Shown here: positions 1 through 11,761 of the stretch, piece after piece
Layout of the letters: each line of letters opens with the position of its first letter
Position numbering within the stretch: the first letter of the stretch is position 1
Origin: Aphrocallistes beatrix
Taxonomy: Eukaryota > Porifera > Hexactinellida > Sceptrulophora > Aphrocallistidae
DNA: 64,000 nt
NCBI GenBank assembly: GCA_963281255.1
Contig: OY725497.1
Coordinates: forward strand, 1,612,001 to 1,676,000
Direction of reading: 5' to 3'
The notes under the pieces: model-generated
Told to the model about the DNA's origin: nothing
Databases searched by the model: none
Seen by the model: only the letters and a program-made list of their open reading frames with translations
Made by a program: the position numbers and the translations under genes

Positions 1-1194
1 CAGAATTTTCTAGCTTTTCACATCACACCTATTTCAGCATACTTGTAGAAAATGGCTTCTAAAGATGATAGTTTCAATTTGAAATGGAGAGCGTATATTG
101 AATTTCGTACAAAACTCAATATCCAGTGCGTACTGATTCACAATGAGTTGCAGGAGATACTAGGCATGGATTGTCCTTCCAGATCCACCATTGAGCGATG
201 GGCTGCACGATTTAGGTCTGGAGATACTGATGTGGCAGATTTACATCGCTCAGGGAGACCGATATCCGTCAGCACTCCAGACAATATAGCAATAATTGGG
301 AGAATGGTGATGGAAGACAGGTTTTTAACCGTCGATCAGATAGCACATAGTATGGAGATGTCATCAGGAGCAATTCATTCAATTCTGACCATTCGTCTTG
401 GCTACCGATCTATTTGTGGCAAATGGGTCCCACATATTCTGAGTGAGAAACAAAGGCTCACCCGAATGAATACAGCCAAGAAGCTCTTGGAAACATATGA
501 TAAGTGTGATTCTAGGCGCCTATCAGAAATTATAACTGGTGATGAGACTTGGGTACCGTTTTCCACTCCATATAGCGAGTATAAAATGCGATCGTGGGTG
601 AAAGGAGATGAAAAACCGGCACAAGTTCCCAGGCCCGATTTCAGAAACCCGAAGGTAATGTATACAATTTTCTTCAACAGTGGCGGTATTGTATTACAAT
701 TACCTTCTGAGAGTGGTAGATCAATCAATGCGACCTATTTTACTCAGAAAATCCTCCCAAACTTGATTAAAAATGTAAATGATGCTCGTCCAAAGGCTGG
801 AATGAGAGGTATTAAATTATTGATTGATAATGCCAGTTCCCACACAGCCAGGCTTACCAAGAATTTTTTGGAATCCGAAAGGATAGAATTACTTCCTCAC
901 CCTCCATACTCACCAGACCTAGCTCCCTGTGATTTTTGGCTCTTTCCAAAGTTGAAAATCTATCTCCAGGGTAAAGAATTTGACACGAGACAAGCACTCG
1001 GAACTGCTTTATACCAGTACTTCAAATCCATCCCCGAAGAAGAGTACAGAAAAGTGTTTTTTCAGTGGGTTGAAAGATTGAGAAAGTGTGTGTCAGTAGG
1101 AGGGGATTACTTTGAATAAAAAATCTACTACATTAGTCTCTATAGTGTATACACTTACTTTTGTGATATGACCCGCAAGACTTTTTGAATGCCC
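1..1194 (+). mobile_element. mariner element, copy 1 (5' end cut by the window edge)
   Basis: The 3' terminal repeat reads, outward in, GGGCATTCAAAAAGTCTTGC and lies at about 1168-1194, followed by a TA dinucleotide that would be the target duplication. The 5' terminal repeat lies outside the window. The 50 bases before the transposase start resemble the same region of copy 2 near 24.55 kb (both have a CTTCAGCATACT-like stretch), so the two belong to one family. Confidence 0.85.
52..1119 (+). CDS. mariner-family transposase, full length
   Basis: A cut-and-paste DNA transposase of 355 codons, the usual length for mariner, with no internal stop. The N-terminal 110 residues contain the two helix-turn-helix DNA-binding regions. 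The WVPHIL linker motif is at residues 125-130. The catalytic triad is visible: D164 in TGDETW, D259 in LIDNASSH and D294 in APCDFWLF. The 34 residues between the last two give the mariner DD34D spacing, and the family signature YSPDLAPCDFWLF is intact. The ATG was chosen because copy 2 starts at the same residues (MASKDDSFNL). The gene could still be functional, but activity cannot be judged without the 5' terminal repeat. It is unrelated to the host genes nearby. Confidence 0.95.
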   Translation: MASKDDSFNLKWRAYIEFRTKLNIQCVLIHNELQEILGMDCPSRSTIERWAARFRSGDTDVADLHRSGRPISVSTPDNIAIIGRMVMEDRFLTVDQIAHSMEMSSGAIHSILTIRLGYRSICGKWVPHILSEKQRLTRMNTAKKLLETYDKCDSRRLSEIITGDETWVPFSTPYSEYKMRSWVKGDEKPAQVPRPDFRNPKVMYTIFFNSGGIVLQLPSESGRSINATYFTQKILPNLIKNVNDARPKAGMRGIKLLIDNASSHTARLTKNFLESERIELLPHPPYSPDLAPCDFWLFPKLKIYLQGKEFDTRQALGTALYQYFKSIPEEEYRKVFFQWVERLRKCVSVGGDYFE

Positions 1195-1554
1195 TAGTAC
1201 TTCCTCAAAAAACAGCAACGACATAGTTGCATTAGACTTCATTCAGGAGAAATGTTAAAATGTCCGATTTTAGTTAATTTTCATTTGATTTTAGACTTGT
1301 AAATATCAATATGGAGCAGAATTATATTACTCAATAATTATTATTGTGCAATATTAATATTATTATTCATATCCATATAAGGATAAAACTATACAAATGT
1401 TTAAGACTAAATAACTTCATAATGAAAATATATAGAGATTAGGTTCTTTTATATGAGAAGTTTATTAGGTCTCACAACGCCTTTCCTTAAAATATTTTCA
1501 TGATCAGCGAATAGTAACTCATCAACAATTGCATCATGTATAAAAAAATAACAA

Positions 1555-1750
1555 ATAAATACCCCAGTTTTCCTCAATTTTTTTCATGCAGTCGCCATCT
1601 AGACATCTCACAAATGCGCCGGGATATCAAGTGTGTGTAGTGGTCTGAAACAGACATTGCTCAAATAAGTTCCGCTAGATGATACTCAGTTGGTATCCCT
1701 GTCCATTAATGGCGACTGCATGGTAAAGGGGGGGAAAACTGGGGTATCTT
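1555..1750. repeat. small foldback element
   Basis: Two inverted arms, each starting ATACCCCAGTTTTCC and running into an ATGCAGTCGCCAT segment, enclose about 110 bp. The right arm includes a run of G. This is probably a miniature inverted-repeat element or its relic. No coding content. Confidence 0.5.
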
Positions 1751-2022
1751 TTTGTTAATTCCTTTTTCTCGGTTATTTTGCTCCTGGCCGAACCTAAGTG
1801 ATTAAAGTCTGAAATTCTGGGACATGGCCTACTTAATGGAATCCATGAATGCAAACCTATAATTCTTTGATGCATAAGGCACAAAAGACTATTCTAGCCA
1901 CTTCTGAAGTTGCAGATTTTTCCTATGACGTACCATTTTTTACAATATTTAATGCAACCAAATTCTATTGTTTCAAGTTTAACACTAGTTCCCAGAAGCA
2001 TAGCTTACTCAATATAATTCTT

Positions 2023-2148
2023 CACAGTAGACTGAAAGTTATGGACTAGAGAAATAATACATGATTACCCGAAAATTGCTAATCATGTAGAATAGACCTT
2101 AAAAATTTATTACGAGCATATATAAACATGATGTCAGAGTACATACAA
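2023..2148 (+). repeat. Fragment of the 1.07-kb P-type foldback element
   Basis: This diverged segment matches the left arm of the elements at 43616 and 55994. It has the 'cacagtagactgaaa' start, 'taatacatgatta', 'catgtagaatag' and 'gcatatataaacatgat' in the same order. The outer CATAGCCTACTC terminus and the rest of the element are missing. Confidence 0.7.
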
Positions 2149-2487
2149 GGGTGGGCTGAAAAGTTTTGAGAACAAAATACTTTTATCAATAATAGAACAC
2201 ATACAGCAACATTAATTTTCTATATAATGCCCCTTTTCTTTGATACATTAGGTCCAACCTAGATTTAACACCTGGGTTCCAGAATAATAAACCTTTTCTG
2301 GCTGGGGCTTTGACTATATGTCAACCTCCGTTCTCAAGGACTCATCGTCCTCAAATCGCGGTATTTCAATTTTCCAAACAAGTAAGGTCACTTAGAGCCA
2401 AATCAGGACTGTGTGAGGAATTGTTGAGTTCTTCGAAACTGCAATGTTTAATTGCGGCTTATGAAACACGAGATGTGTGCACAGGAT

Positions 2488-2690
2488 CACAGCTAGGGGT
2501 TACAATCCCGGGATCCCGGATTCCGGGATCCCGGTCCATTTACCTCCGGGATTAGTTTTATAATCCCGGTCCCGATATTTCAATCCCGAGATTACCTTCT
2601 CACTCCCGGGATTACCTTCTCAATCCCGGGATTACCATCTCAATCCCGGGATTACCTTCTCAATCCCGGGATCCCGAATTTAGTGTTATG
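2488..2690. repeat. Minisatellite of about 20 bp in a hAT-like terminus
   Basis: Roughly five copies of a 20-bp unit (ATCCCGGGATTACCTTCTCA) follow a GGGATCCCGG-rich palindromic stretch and a 'cagctaggggttacaatcccgg' start that resembles hAT-type ends. No matching second end or target duplication was found, so the hAT reading is only a suggestion. Confidence 0.55.
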
Positions 2691-2999
2691 TCTACTCTAT
2701 GTTTAAGCAATTGAACAATTTCCTTATAATTACCAATCACACTACTTGGAAACAAGATCGTATTTACAATGGTAACTTACAAATATACTATTCAGTGTCA
2801 AATAACAACAATACGATTTACAAGTATGTACTGTATTACTATTTACTAATCTATAAATAGGCTTTCTACAATAATAAATAATCAAAAATTATCCCCCCTC
2901 CGAAGTGCTATAAATTTATTTTTTATATTATAAATTTTTATTCATACTTGTATTAATTATAATTAATTAGAACCTTTGAACTGCTTGTGAGGTGCTGAT

Positions 3000-4600
3000 T
3001 TTTCTATTTCTGGAGTATACTTGGACACTGCTATCCTTAGGTCTTCTCACAAAAATATGTCATTGGAAATGGCAGCAATAGCAATCTTTCAGCTTCTTTG
3101 AACAGATTTGGTGCTATCCTCTTCACGAAAAACCAGAAGTTAGATTTGTCAGCACAGGAATATTTAGCTTTTGCCTCCACATTTGCTTGTATATATAACA
3201 ACTCCTCTATTAGTATGTCTGTGTGTCTATCATATCTTCTTGCAAAATATCCTTCGGAGCTAGTAGGTATTTAGAGATAGATGAAACATCAAAAAGCGAT
3301 TGGAAAAGTCTGTAGCTAGATTCAGCAAATGTTCCCGGACGATGATAGTCAATTTACCTTCAATAAGTGGTGAAATAGAAAGAATGACTTCTATACGTGG
3401 GAACATGTTCCATTGTTTGCTAAAAACGCGTAAACGAAAGAATTGTAACTGATTTTGAAAAGCAGTCACAATTTCTATAGCCGCTTGAATGATTATTCCG
3501 TCTCCCTGTAACCTAATATTGCTAAGATTATAGTATGTGAAGATTTCAGTGAGATAAGCTAATTTCAGCTTGAAATAGATTGACGAAAACTCTTCTGCCT
3601 TGAAAAAATCTTTTTCAGCAAGAAATTCACATAACTGGTCATAAATAGTATACACGCGTTCAAGGGTTTTTCCCCTACTAAGCCAGTGAACATCTGTATG
3701 GAAAAGAAGGGCGTCATGTTCGGCATCCGAATCTTCACATAGCTTTCTCAGTATACGTTCGTTCAACGGACTAGATTTAACAAAGTTTACAATTTTGATT
3801 ACAAGGCCTGTTTATTAAGCATACAATTGATAAAACTGCAATGCGGAGGAACTCTTGAAACATCCCCAGAATCCAGTTTCTCTGCCAGTCATATATCGAG
3901 CTCCATCTGTACTAACACTAACAACTTATCTTAACTTCATTTCATGCTAGTCAAAATAGGATCTAACCATCTTGAATATATCTTGTCCAGTGCAACGATT
4001 CAAAATAATCAACGAAAAGCAATTCTTCCTAATGCATTCGTTTTCTATGAAGTGGATACAGACAATAAGAGTAGAGTCTGCTCCAAATGTTGACTCATCT
4101 AACTGAATGCTGATAGGGATATCCTTTATATGCCGAACCAATTGATCTTCTAATTTCTCTGAAATTTCTCTAATCCTCCTTTTTACTATATCATTAGATA
4201 AGGGGATTTTCTTTAGTTTCTCAGCTGCTTCACTTCCCAAACATCTTAGCACTAGCCAGCATTGAAGGCTTGATTAGAGTTTTTCCATCAGTGTGAGGTT
4301 TTTCAAGCCTTGCGATATGCAATGATGCGTCACGGGATGCTTAAGTACAACTTTCCAAATCTGTAGATTGGGTGAAAAGAGAAAATGATTTCTGTTGATT
4401 CAAGTAAACTTTTTTTTCTGTGAAAAGTATTCTACTGGTTGCCCTACCTCTGTCGGATGTTTTGACAATTGATGTGCTTTTAAATGATGAGGCCTCATAG
4501 AATCATTCGCCAAACATACATGGCAGGTCAAACAAAAAGGTTTCAATTCGTCTGGACTAGAAATGAATCCAAACTGAAGATATCGGTTGATTCTTACCAA
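3000..4600 (-). pseudogene. hAT transposase relic (ZBED5/SCAND3-like)
   Basis: Broken pieces of one hAT transposase lie in order on the minus strand. A BED-type zinc finger region is at 4600-4400 (CLTCHVCLANDSM, then HLKAHQLSKH). A middle part is at 4252-3947 (IQLDESTFGADSTLIV). The segment at 3766-3260 contains LLFHTDVHWLSRGKTLERVY, a hallmark of this group. Finally, a C-terminal dimerisation region at about 3220-3030 has FVKRIAPNLFKEAERLL and PMTYFCE. Several frameshifts and stops separate the pieces, so this is a dead copy. Terminal repeats were not identified. Confidence 0.8.
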
Positions 4601-4609
4601 TTATTTCAT

Positions 4610-5306
4610 GCACAAACTAATTAATTGGTTTTTATAATTATTTTCATCGGGTCTTACACCGAGTTATCCTTACTAATCTTTTTTTTTGCTCTTTATGGTG
4701 TAAGAAAATCCGAGTTTACTAGTATTCAATCGAGTTTTTATTACTCGCGGTTTGTTCTTATAATCGTATTATTATTATTACCGTTTTTTTTCTTAATTCG
4801 GTTTATTCTTACTTCGAAATATTATTACTATCGGTTTACTATTTTGATCTGAAATGAAATGGTAGGAAAAACCGGTTTCAATTGTATGAAATTAATCTGT
4901 GAACCATCTATGTGTATTGTATTGAGACCTAATAATCCTTTCACTGTTTCTTCTAAATTGTTTTGTTACATTTAATACTTCGCTCAATCAAATTTCTCCC
5001 AGTTTGGTTGCGCTCGAATGAGTTTGCTCAATTGAGGAAACTCCATTAAAATAGACAAATTTAAAAGCATCGAGCCACACACAACACACTCACAATTACA
5101 TTAATACCCAGAAGAAATCAGAAATTTCAGTTTCATACGGCGTAGCCCTAGATAGAAGTTCCTAATACAATTCTAAGTCTTCACAACCTGTATTATTAAA
5201 TTTTGACTGCAAAATGTAACAAAAGTCTTGGCCGGTAATGAGCCTTATTAGTATTCAGTGTATACTAATAGCTATAGCATCCATTGTAACTACTACATCA
5301 TAGTTA
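4610..5306. other. AT-rich stretch, nothing recognised
   Basis: The stretch from 4625 to 4850 is low-complexity T/A-rich sequence with imperfect CGGTTT/TTCTTA repeats. A hydrophobic 75-codon frame there is a by-product of the composition. The rest shows no coding or repeat signal that I can identify. Confidence 0.5.
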
Positions 5307-6647
5307 CAGTATGTCCCATAATTATTTAGAATTTTAATAATGACTCATAATTTTTTTTGTTAATTAGTAACATTGTTCGCCTGCTTTTATAAGATAACTG
5401 ATATTGTGTAGTTTAATATTTTATTTTAGAGCCATTGTTATCTATCAATAGTTGGCACCGCTTTGGCATCGAACTCCAATATGGCTCGAGAAAAAATACA
5501 TCTATACTTTCCCATATAGCAACAACATCATCCTTGAGAGCTTTTAGAGTGGCTGGACCTCTTTTAATCAATTCCTGTTTCAACCACGCAAACAAGTTCT
5601 CGATGGGGTTGACATCTGGACTCTGATCTGACTGGGCCAGTCTATGGTATTTTGTGGCATATTCTCTTCCATCCAAGCCTTGGTTATCTTAGCAGTATGT
5701 TTCGGGTCATTATCTTGGACGAGAAACCACTTCTCTCCATGTAAAACACGTGCCTGTTGTAACAAATGTCCATTTAAAATCTCGCAAAATATCTGGGCAG
5801 TTAGATTCTCCCTAAAAATATATAGTGGGAATGTCCTAGCTGACGAAAATGCGGCCCAAATATGGATTTTCTGGGTATGTTTAACTGTTGGTGTAGTTCT
5901 GCTGGTGCCATTTTTGGTCCACATGCGAACACGACCTCTATTTATCCAGATGGATGCTTCATCAGCGAAGATTGCGTCTTCCCAGAAGTTTCTGATATTC
6001 CTGTAAGCCCATTCAACCCTATTAGAACGATTTTTTTCAGATAACATCGGAACTGGGGTGGGGTACGGCTTAGTGTAGTTTAATTTTATTAAACATCGAG
6101 CTACGGTATTTTTTGACACATCAACTGGACATTTGCTTGCCATAGATCTTAAAGAAATATATGGCGTCCTTCGTATTTGTTGTGCAATGCTGTTTCGTAG
6201 AAGTGGAGCCAATTTAGATGGTCTGCCACCTCCCTTGCGATGTTTCATTGAGATATTCGCCTGAATCCTGGTTTTAACGTTGTAGACTGTAGCAAGAGAA
6301 ACACCAATAAGATCAGAAATTTCTCTAGGTGTATGTTTTTTAGCGTCTAATAGCACTCTAATCCGAGCTCTCTTCTCAGTTTGAGTCATTACAATTATAT
6401 GGACCTAATATATGAATAGTTAAATACAGATTAAGAAACTATGCAATTTTGGTCGCATCATCATGACGTCATCATTATATAAAAATTGGAAAAATCCATT
6501 TTAGAATAGGTTTTAGTGTATTACTACATTATCAACGATTATTGACATAAGGTTGATTAATAAAAGTACCAGTATTAGAGCTTAATCTAGTCAGATATCG
6601 AAAAAGATTGAATCAAGCAAAATTCTAAATAATTATGGGACATACTG
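5307..6647 (-). mobile_element. Tc1-like element A, complete ends
   Basis: Terminal inverted repeats starting CAGTATGTCCCATAATTATT lie at both ends, each flanked by TA, the Tc1/mariner target duplication. The 1341-bp length is normal for Tc1. The single transposase gene inside is frameshifted. Confidence 0.93.
5413..6389 (-). pseudogene. Tc1-like transposase, one frameshift
   Basis: The ATG at 6389 opens a transposase with an N-terminal paired-like helix-turn-helix (about residues 1-50) and a GGGRPSKL hinge. The first catalytic aspartate is D143 in IFADEAS and the second is D226 in LVQDNDPKH. A small insertion around 5595-5615 then breaks the frame just after WPSQ. The other frame supplies SPDVNPIENLFAWLK with the catalytic glutamate and runs to a normal C-terminus ending GSKIKY at 5413. 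Apart from that break the protein looks intact. It is about 60% alike by eye to the intact transposase at 48248-49240, and both end FKIKY or SKIKY. Confidence 0.92.
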
Positions 6648-6754
6648 TAGTTACTACTATATAGATATGTATTTATACTGAGGCATATTGTTTGTCTACC
6701 ACACTTTGTTAATTTACCTCATTTTTCTTAGCATCACTTTTTGGTAACAAACAG

Positions 6755-6898
6755 AATGACGGCGATCGTGCGATTGAGCTCCGTTCTAAAGCAATTGGAA
6801 TGTTTGAATTAGGCCTGACACAAAGGGAAACGACTGATAGGCTTGGGATTGGAGAAAGATCAGCAAGATGGTGGAACCTTCATAAATCTATCCTTCTT
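6755..6898 (+). pseudogene. N-terminal fragment of a Tc1-like transposase
   Basis: One frame reads RSKAIGMFELGLTQRETTDR followed by LGIGERSARWW, the helix-turn-helix of Tc1-type transposases. No catalytic part follows; the next sequence is the hAT relic on the other strand. Confidence 0.6.
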
Positions 6899-7137
6899 TT
6901 CCTCCAACCACTCCAAATATCACGCGTGTTCATATTGAAATAAATCTGGGGCAAGACCCTCATTATATATCATTAATACACTATTTAATGTTCTCCCTCT
7001 CAAGCGGTTTCGTAGATCAGTTTTCACTCTTGAGAGAGCTGAAAAGCCTCTTTCGAAATCCGCAATAGAAATCGGTTGCACCAACCCAATTGCAGCTAAC
7101 TTTGTTAAGTTTGAACGTCTCTATTATTTGTCAGATA

Positions 7138-7290
7138 CAATCGACTCCGCTTAATAGGGCCACTTTTGGCAGGACCGGAATAGTTCTCACACATTGAAGC
7201 TAATACAAAATATTTTCGGTTAATAGGGTTCTCCGCTTAATCGGGGCAAAATGTCCTCTGACCGATGGTCCTATTAAGCGGAGTCGACTG
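7138..7290. mobile_element. Miniature inverted-repeat element, TA duplication, pogo-like ends
   Basis: The ends are inverted copies of CAGTCGACTCCGCTTAATAG (left copy CAATCGACTCCGC...) flanked by TA. The 153-bp element carries internal repeats of the 'cttaatagggnn' motif and has no coding capacity. It lies inside the hAT relic. Confidence 0.88.
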
Positions 7291-8053
7291 TATATCCTTC
7301 TTATAATTCTCGAATTGTGGACTACAGGCCCTTTAGCCCCATATTGTTCTAACTCCTTCAAGAAGGACGGAATATTATTGTAATAGCTTCCAGGAGTTAA
7401 AGAAGTGTATCGATAGTTGCCTTTGCACCCAGTTCTAGGGGTTTAACAACTGTAAAATCAATATCTTTCGCTGAAATGCACGTTGAGAGAAGCAATATAC
7501 TTAAAGGACATGATAAATGTGAGGAGATCAGCGGCTTCTGCATTACTCCTTTCTGTTGCTTCTTTGTCTAGGCTCAGTATAACAACTAAAAACATTTTTA
7601 AAGATTACTCACTGCTCTGTCATGTGACAGCCATCTTACATCCTTTGCTTATGCGAGTTTTAATTGTGGGTCATCAAGAACCTCTTGAATATAATGTAAA
7701 CCAGTTGTGCGAAGAGCAGAATTGTCGTAAATCTATAAAGTTGATCCAGTTGATCTTGTGATGGATACATCAGTCGTCTCGTCGATGCATAGAGAGAAAA
7801 AAATGAAGAGTCCTTTAGATGAGCGATAATTGGCTTTGCAACTATCTCTGCAAGAACATGGACCTGCTCATATTTGATTCACTCAGATCTGTACTGAGCA
7901 TTGGGCCCATGTCTCAGGTCTTGGAGATATGTCGCGCCTAATGATTTAGCAAGGTCGCAGAGTTGAAGGAAGTTGGTTCTGTGTGCTATCTCTCGCTTAT
8001 TAAGAAAATACATGCACTTTAATCTGCCAACAGGTGCTTTGCGCCATCTGATA

Positions 8054-9397
8054 CAGTCTGTTTCATAATTATTTACAATTTTTGAGGTGATTTTGAATGA
8101 CCATAACTTACTATGAAATCTGTTAGGCAGTACTTCAATGCAATTTTTCTCAACTATACACTCATCCTAACGATTTCTATTGATACCTTTCCAACTCTTT
8201 GATACTCAACTTTTTTTTAAATTTTTTCACTTCCGGCGGGCTTTTTTCTCTCTTTTTGGTCTCGAAGTTAATTCTGACAAGCTAGTTAAGGCAATTCAAC
8301 TAATTTTCAGCGAATAATGCAGAAACAACTTAGAGAAGACGTGGCTAAGCTCATTGAAACTTCAAAACTTCCAATGAAGGACATTGCTTCTATGTGCGGT
8401 GTCACCCTGAAGACGGCCTATTATGTTAAGCAACGAATTTCAGCGGGCGAAAGCATTGAGCACAGGGGCGGAGCTGGGCCTAAAAGGTGCCTCAACAAAG
8501 GAGACAGGATCTCACTCTCTCTAAATATTAAAAACAATCCCCGAATTTATTTGCGGACTATGTAGAGTAGTCTAAAGGTTTCACGAGACGTTGATGTGTC
8601 GTATTCAACGGTGAGGAGATGCATCAAAGAGATGTCCTATTCCAAGAAAACTGCAATCAAAGGACCAAATATTACTCCCTCCCATGAAGCATTGAGAGTT
8701 TTATGGGCTAAGAAACACAAGTTCATCAATTGGAACAAGATCTTCTTTACGGATGAGTGTTCCATTTGGCTTTGTGGCGGGAAAGTACAGATGTGGACCA
8801 AGGGTACTCAAAAGTCCGTCATCAACATTCCGAGACATTCACCCAAGATCCATATTTGGGGAGGGATATCTACTCGAGGAACTACTCCTGTGCATATTTT
8901 TAGAGAGAATTTCAATTCTATCGCATATTGTAATGTGATAAATGAATGTTTGACAGAGACAGCAGACCTACTCTACCCAGACGGTTGGAAACTCCAGGAG
9001 GATATTTCGAGCATTCATAAATCCAAGCTCTCTGTCTCATACAAAGAGGAACGCGCCATTAGATGTATAGATTGGCCATCCTGCAGCCCTGATTTGAATC
9101 CTATAGAGAATTTATGGGCTGTTCTGAAGAAAAGGATTCTAAACAGGGCTCCTAAGACGATTGAAGATGTAAAAAACTATGTAGATATAGAGTGGGGAAC
9201 CTTTGATCCTGAATTCATTGGCAACTTCACAAAATCTATGCGTAAGCGGTACGACCTTGTGATAGCTGCTCAAGGCAAAAAGATTAACTATTAAACCACA
9301 TAGAACCAAAATAAAACTTGAATGAGTGAGTACATATCAACTTGAGTTTTCAAGTTACATTGGGTATAATAATTGTAAATAATTATGAAACAGACTG
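8054..9397 (+). mobile_element. Tc1-like element B, complete ends
   Basis: Inverted repeats starting CAGTCTGTTTCATAATTATT lie at both ends with flanking TA. The 1344-bp element is inserted within the hAT relic of the opposite strand. Confidence 0.93.
8317..9294 (+). pseudogene. Tc1-like transposase with a single in-frame stop
   Basis: The frame stays the same from ATG 8317 to the stop after KKINY at 9294, about 325 codons, broken only by a TAG at 8563-8565 just after LRTM. The helix-turn-helix is in residues 1-50. The first catalytic aspartate is in FFTDECSIW. The second is in LQEDISSIHKSK, where the usual DN is DI. The glutamate is in SPDLNPIENLW. By count, 34 residues lie between the last two, the standard Tc1 spacing. 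Apart from the stop and the lost Asn the copy is well preserved. A fragment of a close relative lies at 57.1-57.4 kb. Confidence 0.92.
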
Positions 9398-10006
9398 TAT
9401 CACAGATTTAAAAGCCATCTCTAATCCCCCACCTTTTCGATGTTGTCAAATGAGAGCGAAACTGGGCATTTTATGCCAGAAACGTTACAAGAGCAAAGTG
9501 AAAGGAAGCCTAAAGGAAGCAAGAGCGAAGTGATGCTTCCAATTCGAATGCGCTGATATGGCTTTCGCTCTTTGTGTGTTTAACCAGTACCTGGCGAGTC
9601 AGAGACCTTCAAAGTATGTATATCTAAACTGCCTATCCCAGCACAGACTTCTTTGGGCATCGATTGTGCTTTCGCCATCATGAACAAACCTTGCAAGTAT
9701 TCTCATCAATTGATTCCATCTTAGGAAAATCTGCTAACCTTCTTGAGGCAAATCCACTAAGTATTGTCTTGGAGTACGAAGTATTAATGGATTCATTCAT
9801 TTCAGGCATATAATAATGCTAAACAAGACTGATTTATAAATCAGTGGTAATAAAATTTAGAGTTTGCGCAGAACTTTGGGATATTTCTAAGTAATGATGC
9901 CAAAACTTTTAACAATCTTTGAAGTATAAATTTATGCACAGTTTCCTAATAACATTAGTATGAACATTTGCTAACAGCACTAACCATGTGTATTGAAATA
10001 GATGTA

Positions 10007-10455
10007 CACTCCCTGGACAAAAATGTTCGTACCCCCAACGTTTTCCATCCAAATTGTTATATTACTGATCAATTAAGTCTTTACATCTAATCAGACCGGA
10101 TACACTAAATCTGGCTTAAAATGCGTTTCCTTCACATTCAAATTACTCACTTTATAAGCTGTCAACTTAATACTCTCTTTCAACATTAAAGTATATTCGG
10201 CATTTGCTATCTTATGGCACATATCACGAGTTATCACCATTGTATATGATGGCATTAGTGGTACGAGGCGGCACAGTTTGAAATTATTTACCTTGTGGAA
10301 GATATTCCAGTGGAAAGAGTATAAAATCAGTAATTCGAATATGGAGAATTCGAATTTGAAGTTAAATCAAACTTATCTCTTACAAATTAAATGCCATTGA
10401 ATCGCTCAATAACTTTGTATTATAACTATTTGTATTGAAAATTTTTTCGTCCAGG
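10007..10455. mobile_element. Non-autonomous TA element (CACTsCCyGGAC family)
   Basis: The left end reads CACTCCCTGGACAAAAATG after TA. The right end is the inverted GTCCAGG next to TA. The same terminus (CACTGCCCGGACAAAAGTAT) marks the larger element at 39358-41409. Related internal sequence (a 'cacatatcacgagttatcaccatt' stretch) recurs around 14.47 kb. No coding capacity. Confidence 0.65.
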
Positions 10456-10475
10456 TATAACTAGGGTTTGTATTA

Positions 10476-11761
10476 CAGGGTGTATCATAAGTGTTGTCGG
10501 GTAGTAGAATTGCCTAAGTAGTCATACTATTGTACTATAAACATAAGTGGTCTTCATTTATTAGTTCGGTATTGCTTAGTATTCGGTTGCACTTTGCAGA
10601 AAATTATTAATTTATTTCTAGCTAAGCTTAAATTCCAGAATTTTTACTAACGCTGTCAACTTGTTGTTTTCTGTATAATAAATGTCCGAGATCATGTTTT
10701 AGAGCTCCGTAAGGAGGCCATGAATGCTGAATGCAGGAATGACTCAGAAAGATGTTGTATTAAAGCTCCGAGTTAGTTTGAGATCAATCGAATGTTGGTG
10801 CCACTTGGAGAAACTTGGAGAATCTCAGACCAAAAGTCGCCCTGGGCGAAATTCAACTGTTAAAAAGGCCGCCAAAATTGTGATTTCGAAACTCGTTAAA
10901 ATAGGAAAGTCTACTAGGAAACTGGCAAGAATAGTGGGTAGTAGGGGATATCCTATTTCCCATTCAACTGTTTACCGTTATCTCAGGGATAGCTTAGGAG
11001 TGAGATCCTTTAAAAGGCCAAAAGTCCCGAGATTGACTGCGAAGATGAAAGAAAACAGTTTCAAATTTGCTGAATCTCGCAAAGAATGGACTGTTGAATA
11101 TTGGAAACGCGTTTGTGTTCCAACGAAACACCCTTCAATTGTTCAATATCCCAAATAGACTAAATAGTCGTGTTTGGGCTCGGAATTCAGCTGAAGTTTA
11201 TCCTTGTGTTCAAGTCAAATTTCCTGGAAAAATTAACGTCTGTGGTTTGATGTCACATCGTACAGTATCTGAGTTGCAAATTGTTATGCAAAAACTATAA
11301 ATGGTTGAAACTATATTCTGGAAAAGACCTGTAAGGATGCCATTGAACATAGGTCGGATTATGGTTCAATAATGGAGAAGTCAATGCTCCCAAACATGTC
11401 GAATTTTATTTTCATGCAGGATGGTGTGTAGAGCATTTCCCAGGGTTTAGACGTAACGTAAAGGTGAGTGGCCAGGCAACACACCCGATCTCAATCCTAT
11501 CGAGAATCTATGGTCTATTTTGAAAGATGGTGTCTGTCAAATGGAGAATGTCACTAAAATCGAAGACCTGATTTTTCGAGTAAAAAAGGCCTGTGCAAGC
11601 ATTGACCCAAATATCTTGGAAAATCTAGCCGTCAGTATGCCTAATCGTATAAAATCAGTGATAGATAGTCGAGGAGATTACATAAATAAATAGATACATG
11701 ATATACATTCTGGGTTTTTAAATTCAATTATAGTGCCCAACAACACTTATGATACACCCTG
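10476..11761 (+). mobile_element. Tc1-like element C, complete ends
   Basis: Inverted repeats beginning CAGGGTGTATCATAAGTGTT are present at both ends, each with TA outside. It lies directly upstream of the CEP131-like exon on the same strand, perhaps in an intron or the promoter region. Confidence 0.9.
10724..11693 (+). pseudogene. Decayed Tc1-like transposase
   Basis: The first 140 codons keep the helix-turn-helix region (MLNAGMTQKDVVLKL; SHSTVYRYLRD). The centre around 11160-11450 is broken into several frames, with VWARNSAEVYP and GKINVCGL still readable. Around 11470 another frame restarts with WPGNTPDLNPIENLWSILK, which carries the catalytic glutamate, and runs to a C-terminus at about 11693. 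This is a dead copy from a Tc1 subfamily different from elements A and B. Confidence 0.85.

Larger units (their letters stand above)
6900..9760 (-). pseudogene. hAT transposase relic (ZNF862/KIAA1586-like), interrupted twice
   Basis: Read on the minus strand, the fragments are in hAT order. A Cys-containing N-terminal region lies around 9750-9560. A middle piece resembling FFSLCIDETTDVS lies around 7800-7760. The C-terminal dimerisation piece with DFERGFSALSRVKTDLRNRL lies at about 7060-6960. Many stops and frameshifts are present. A Tc1-like element (8054-9397) and a 153-bp TA-type element (7138-7290) are inserted into it, so the hAT copy is older than both. The family assignment rests on these short motifs only. 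Confidence 0.6.

Noticed and set aside
2310..2555. An 81-codon frame ending in the CCCGGG minisatellite
   Set aside because: The end is repeat-derived, and nothing upstream looks like a gene.
4625..4852. Hydrophobic 75-codon frame resembling a membrane protein
   Set aside because: T-rich low-complexity DNA always yields Phe/Leu/Ile frames; there is no start context, neighbour or family match.
5435..6044. Plus-strand frames of 60-120 codons
   Set aside because: Antisense shadows of the Tc1-like transposase at 5413-6389.
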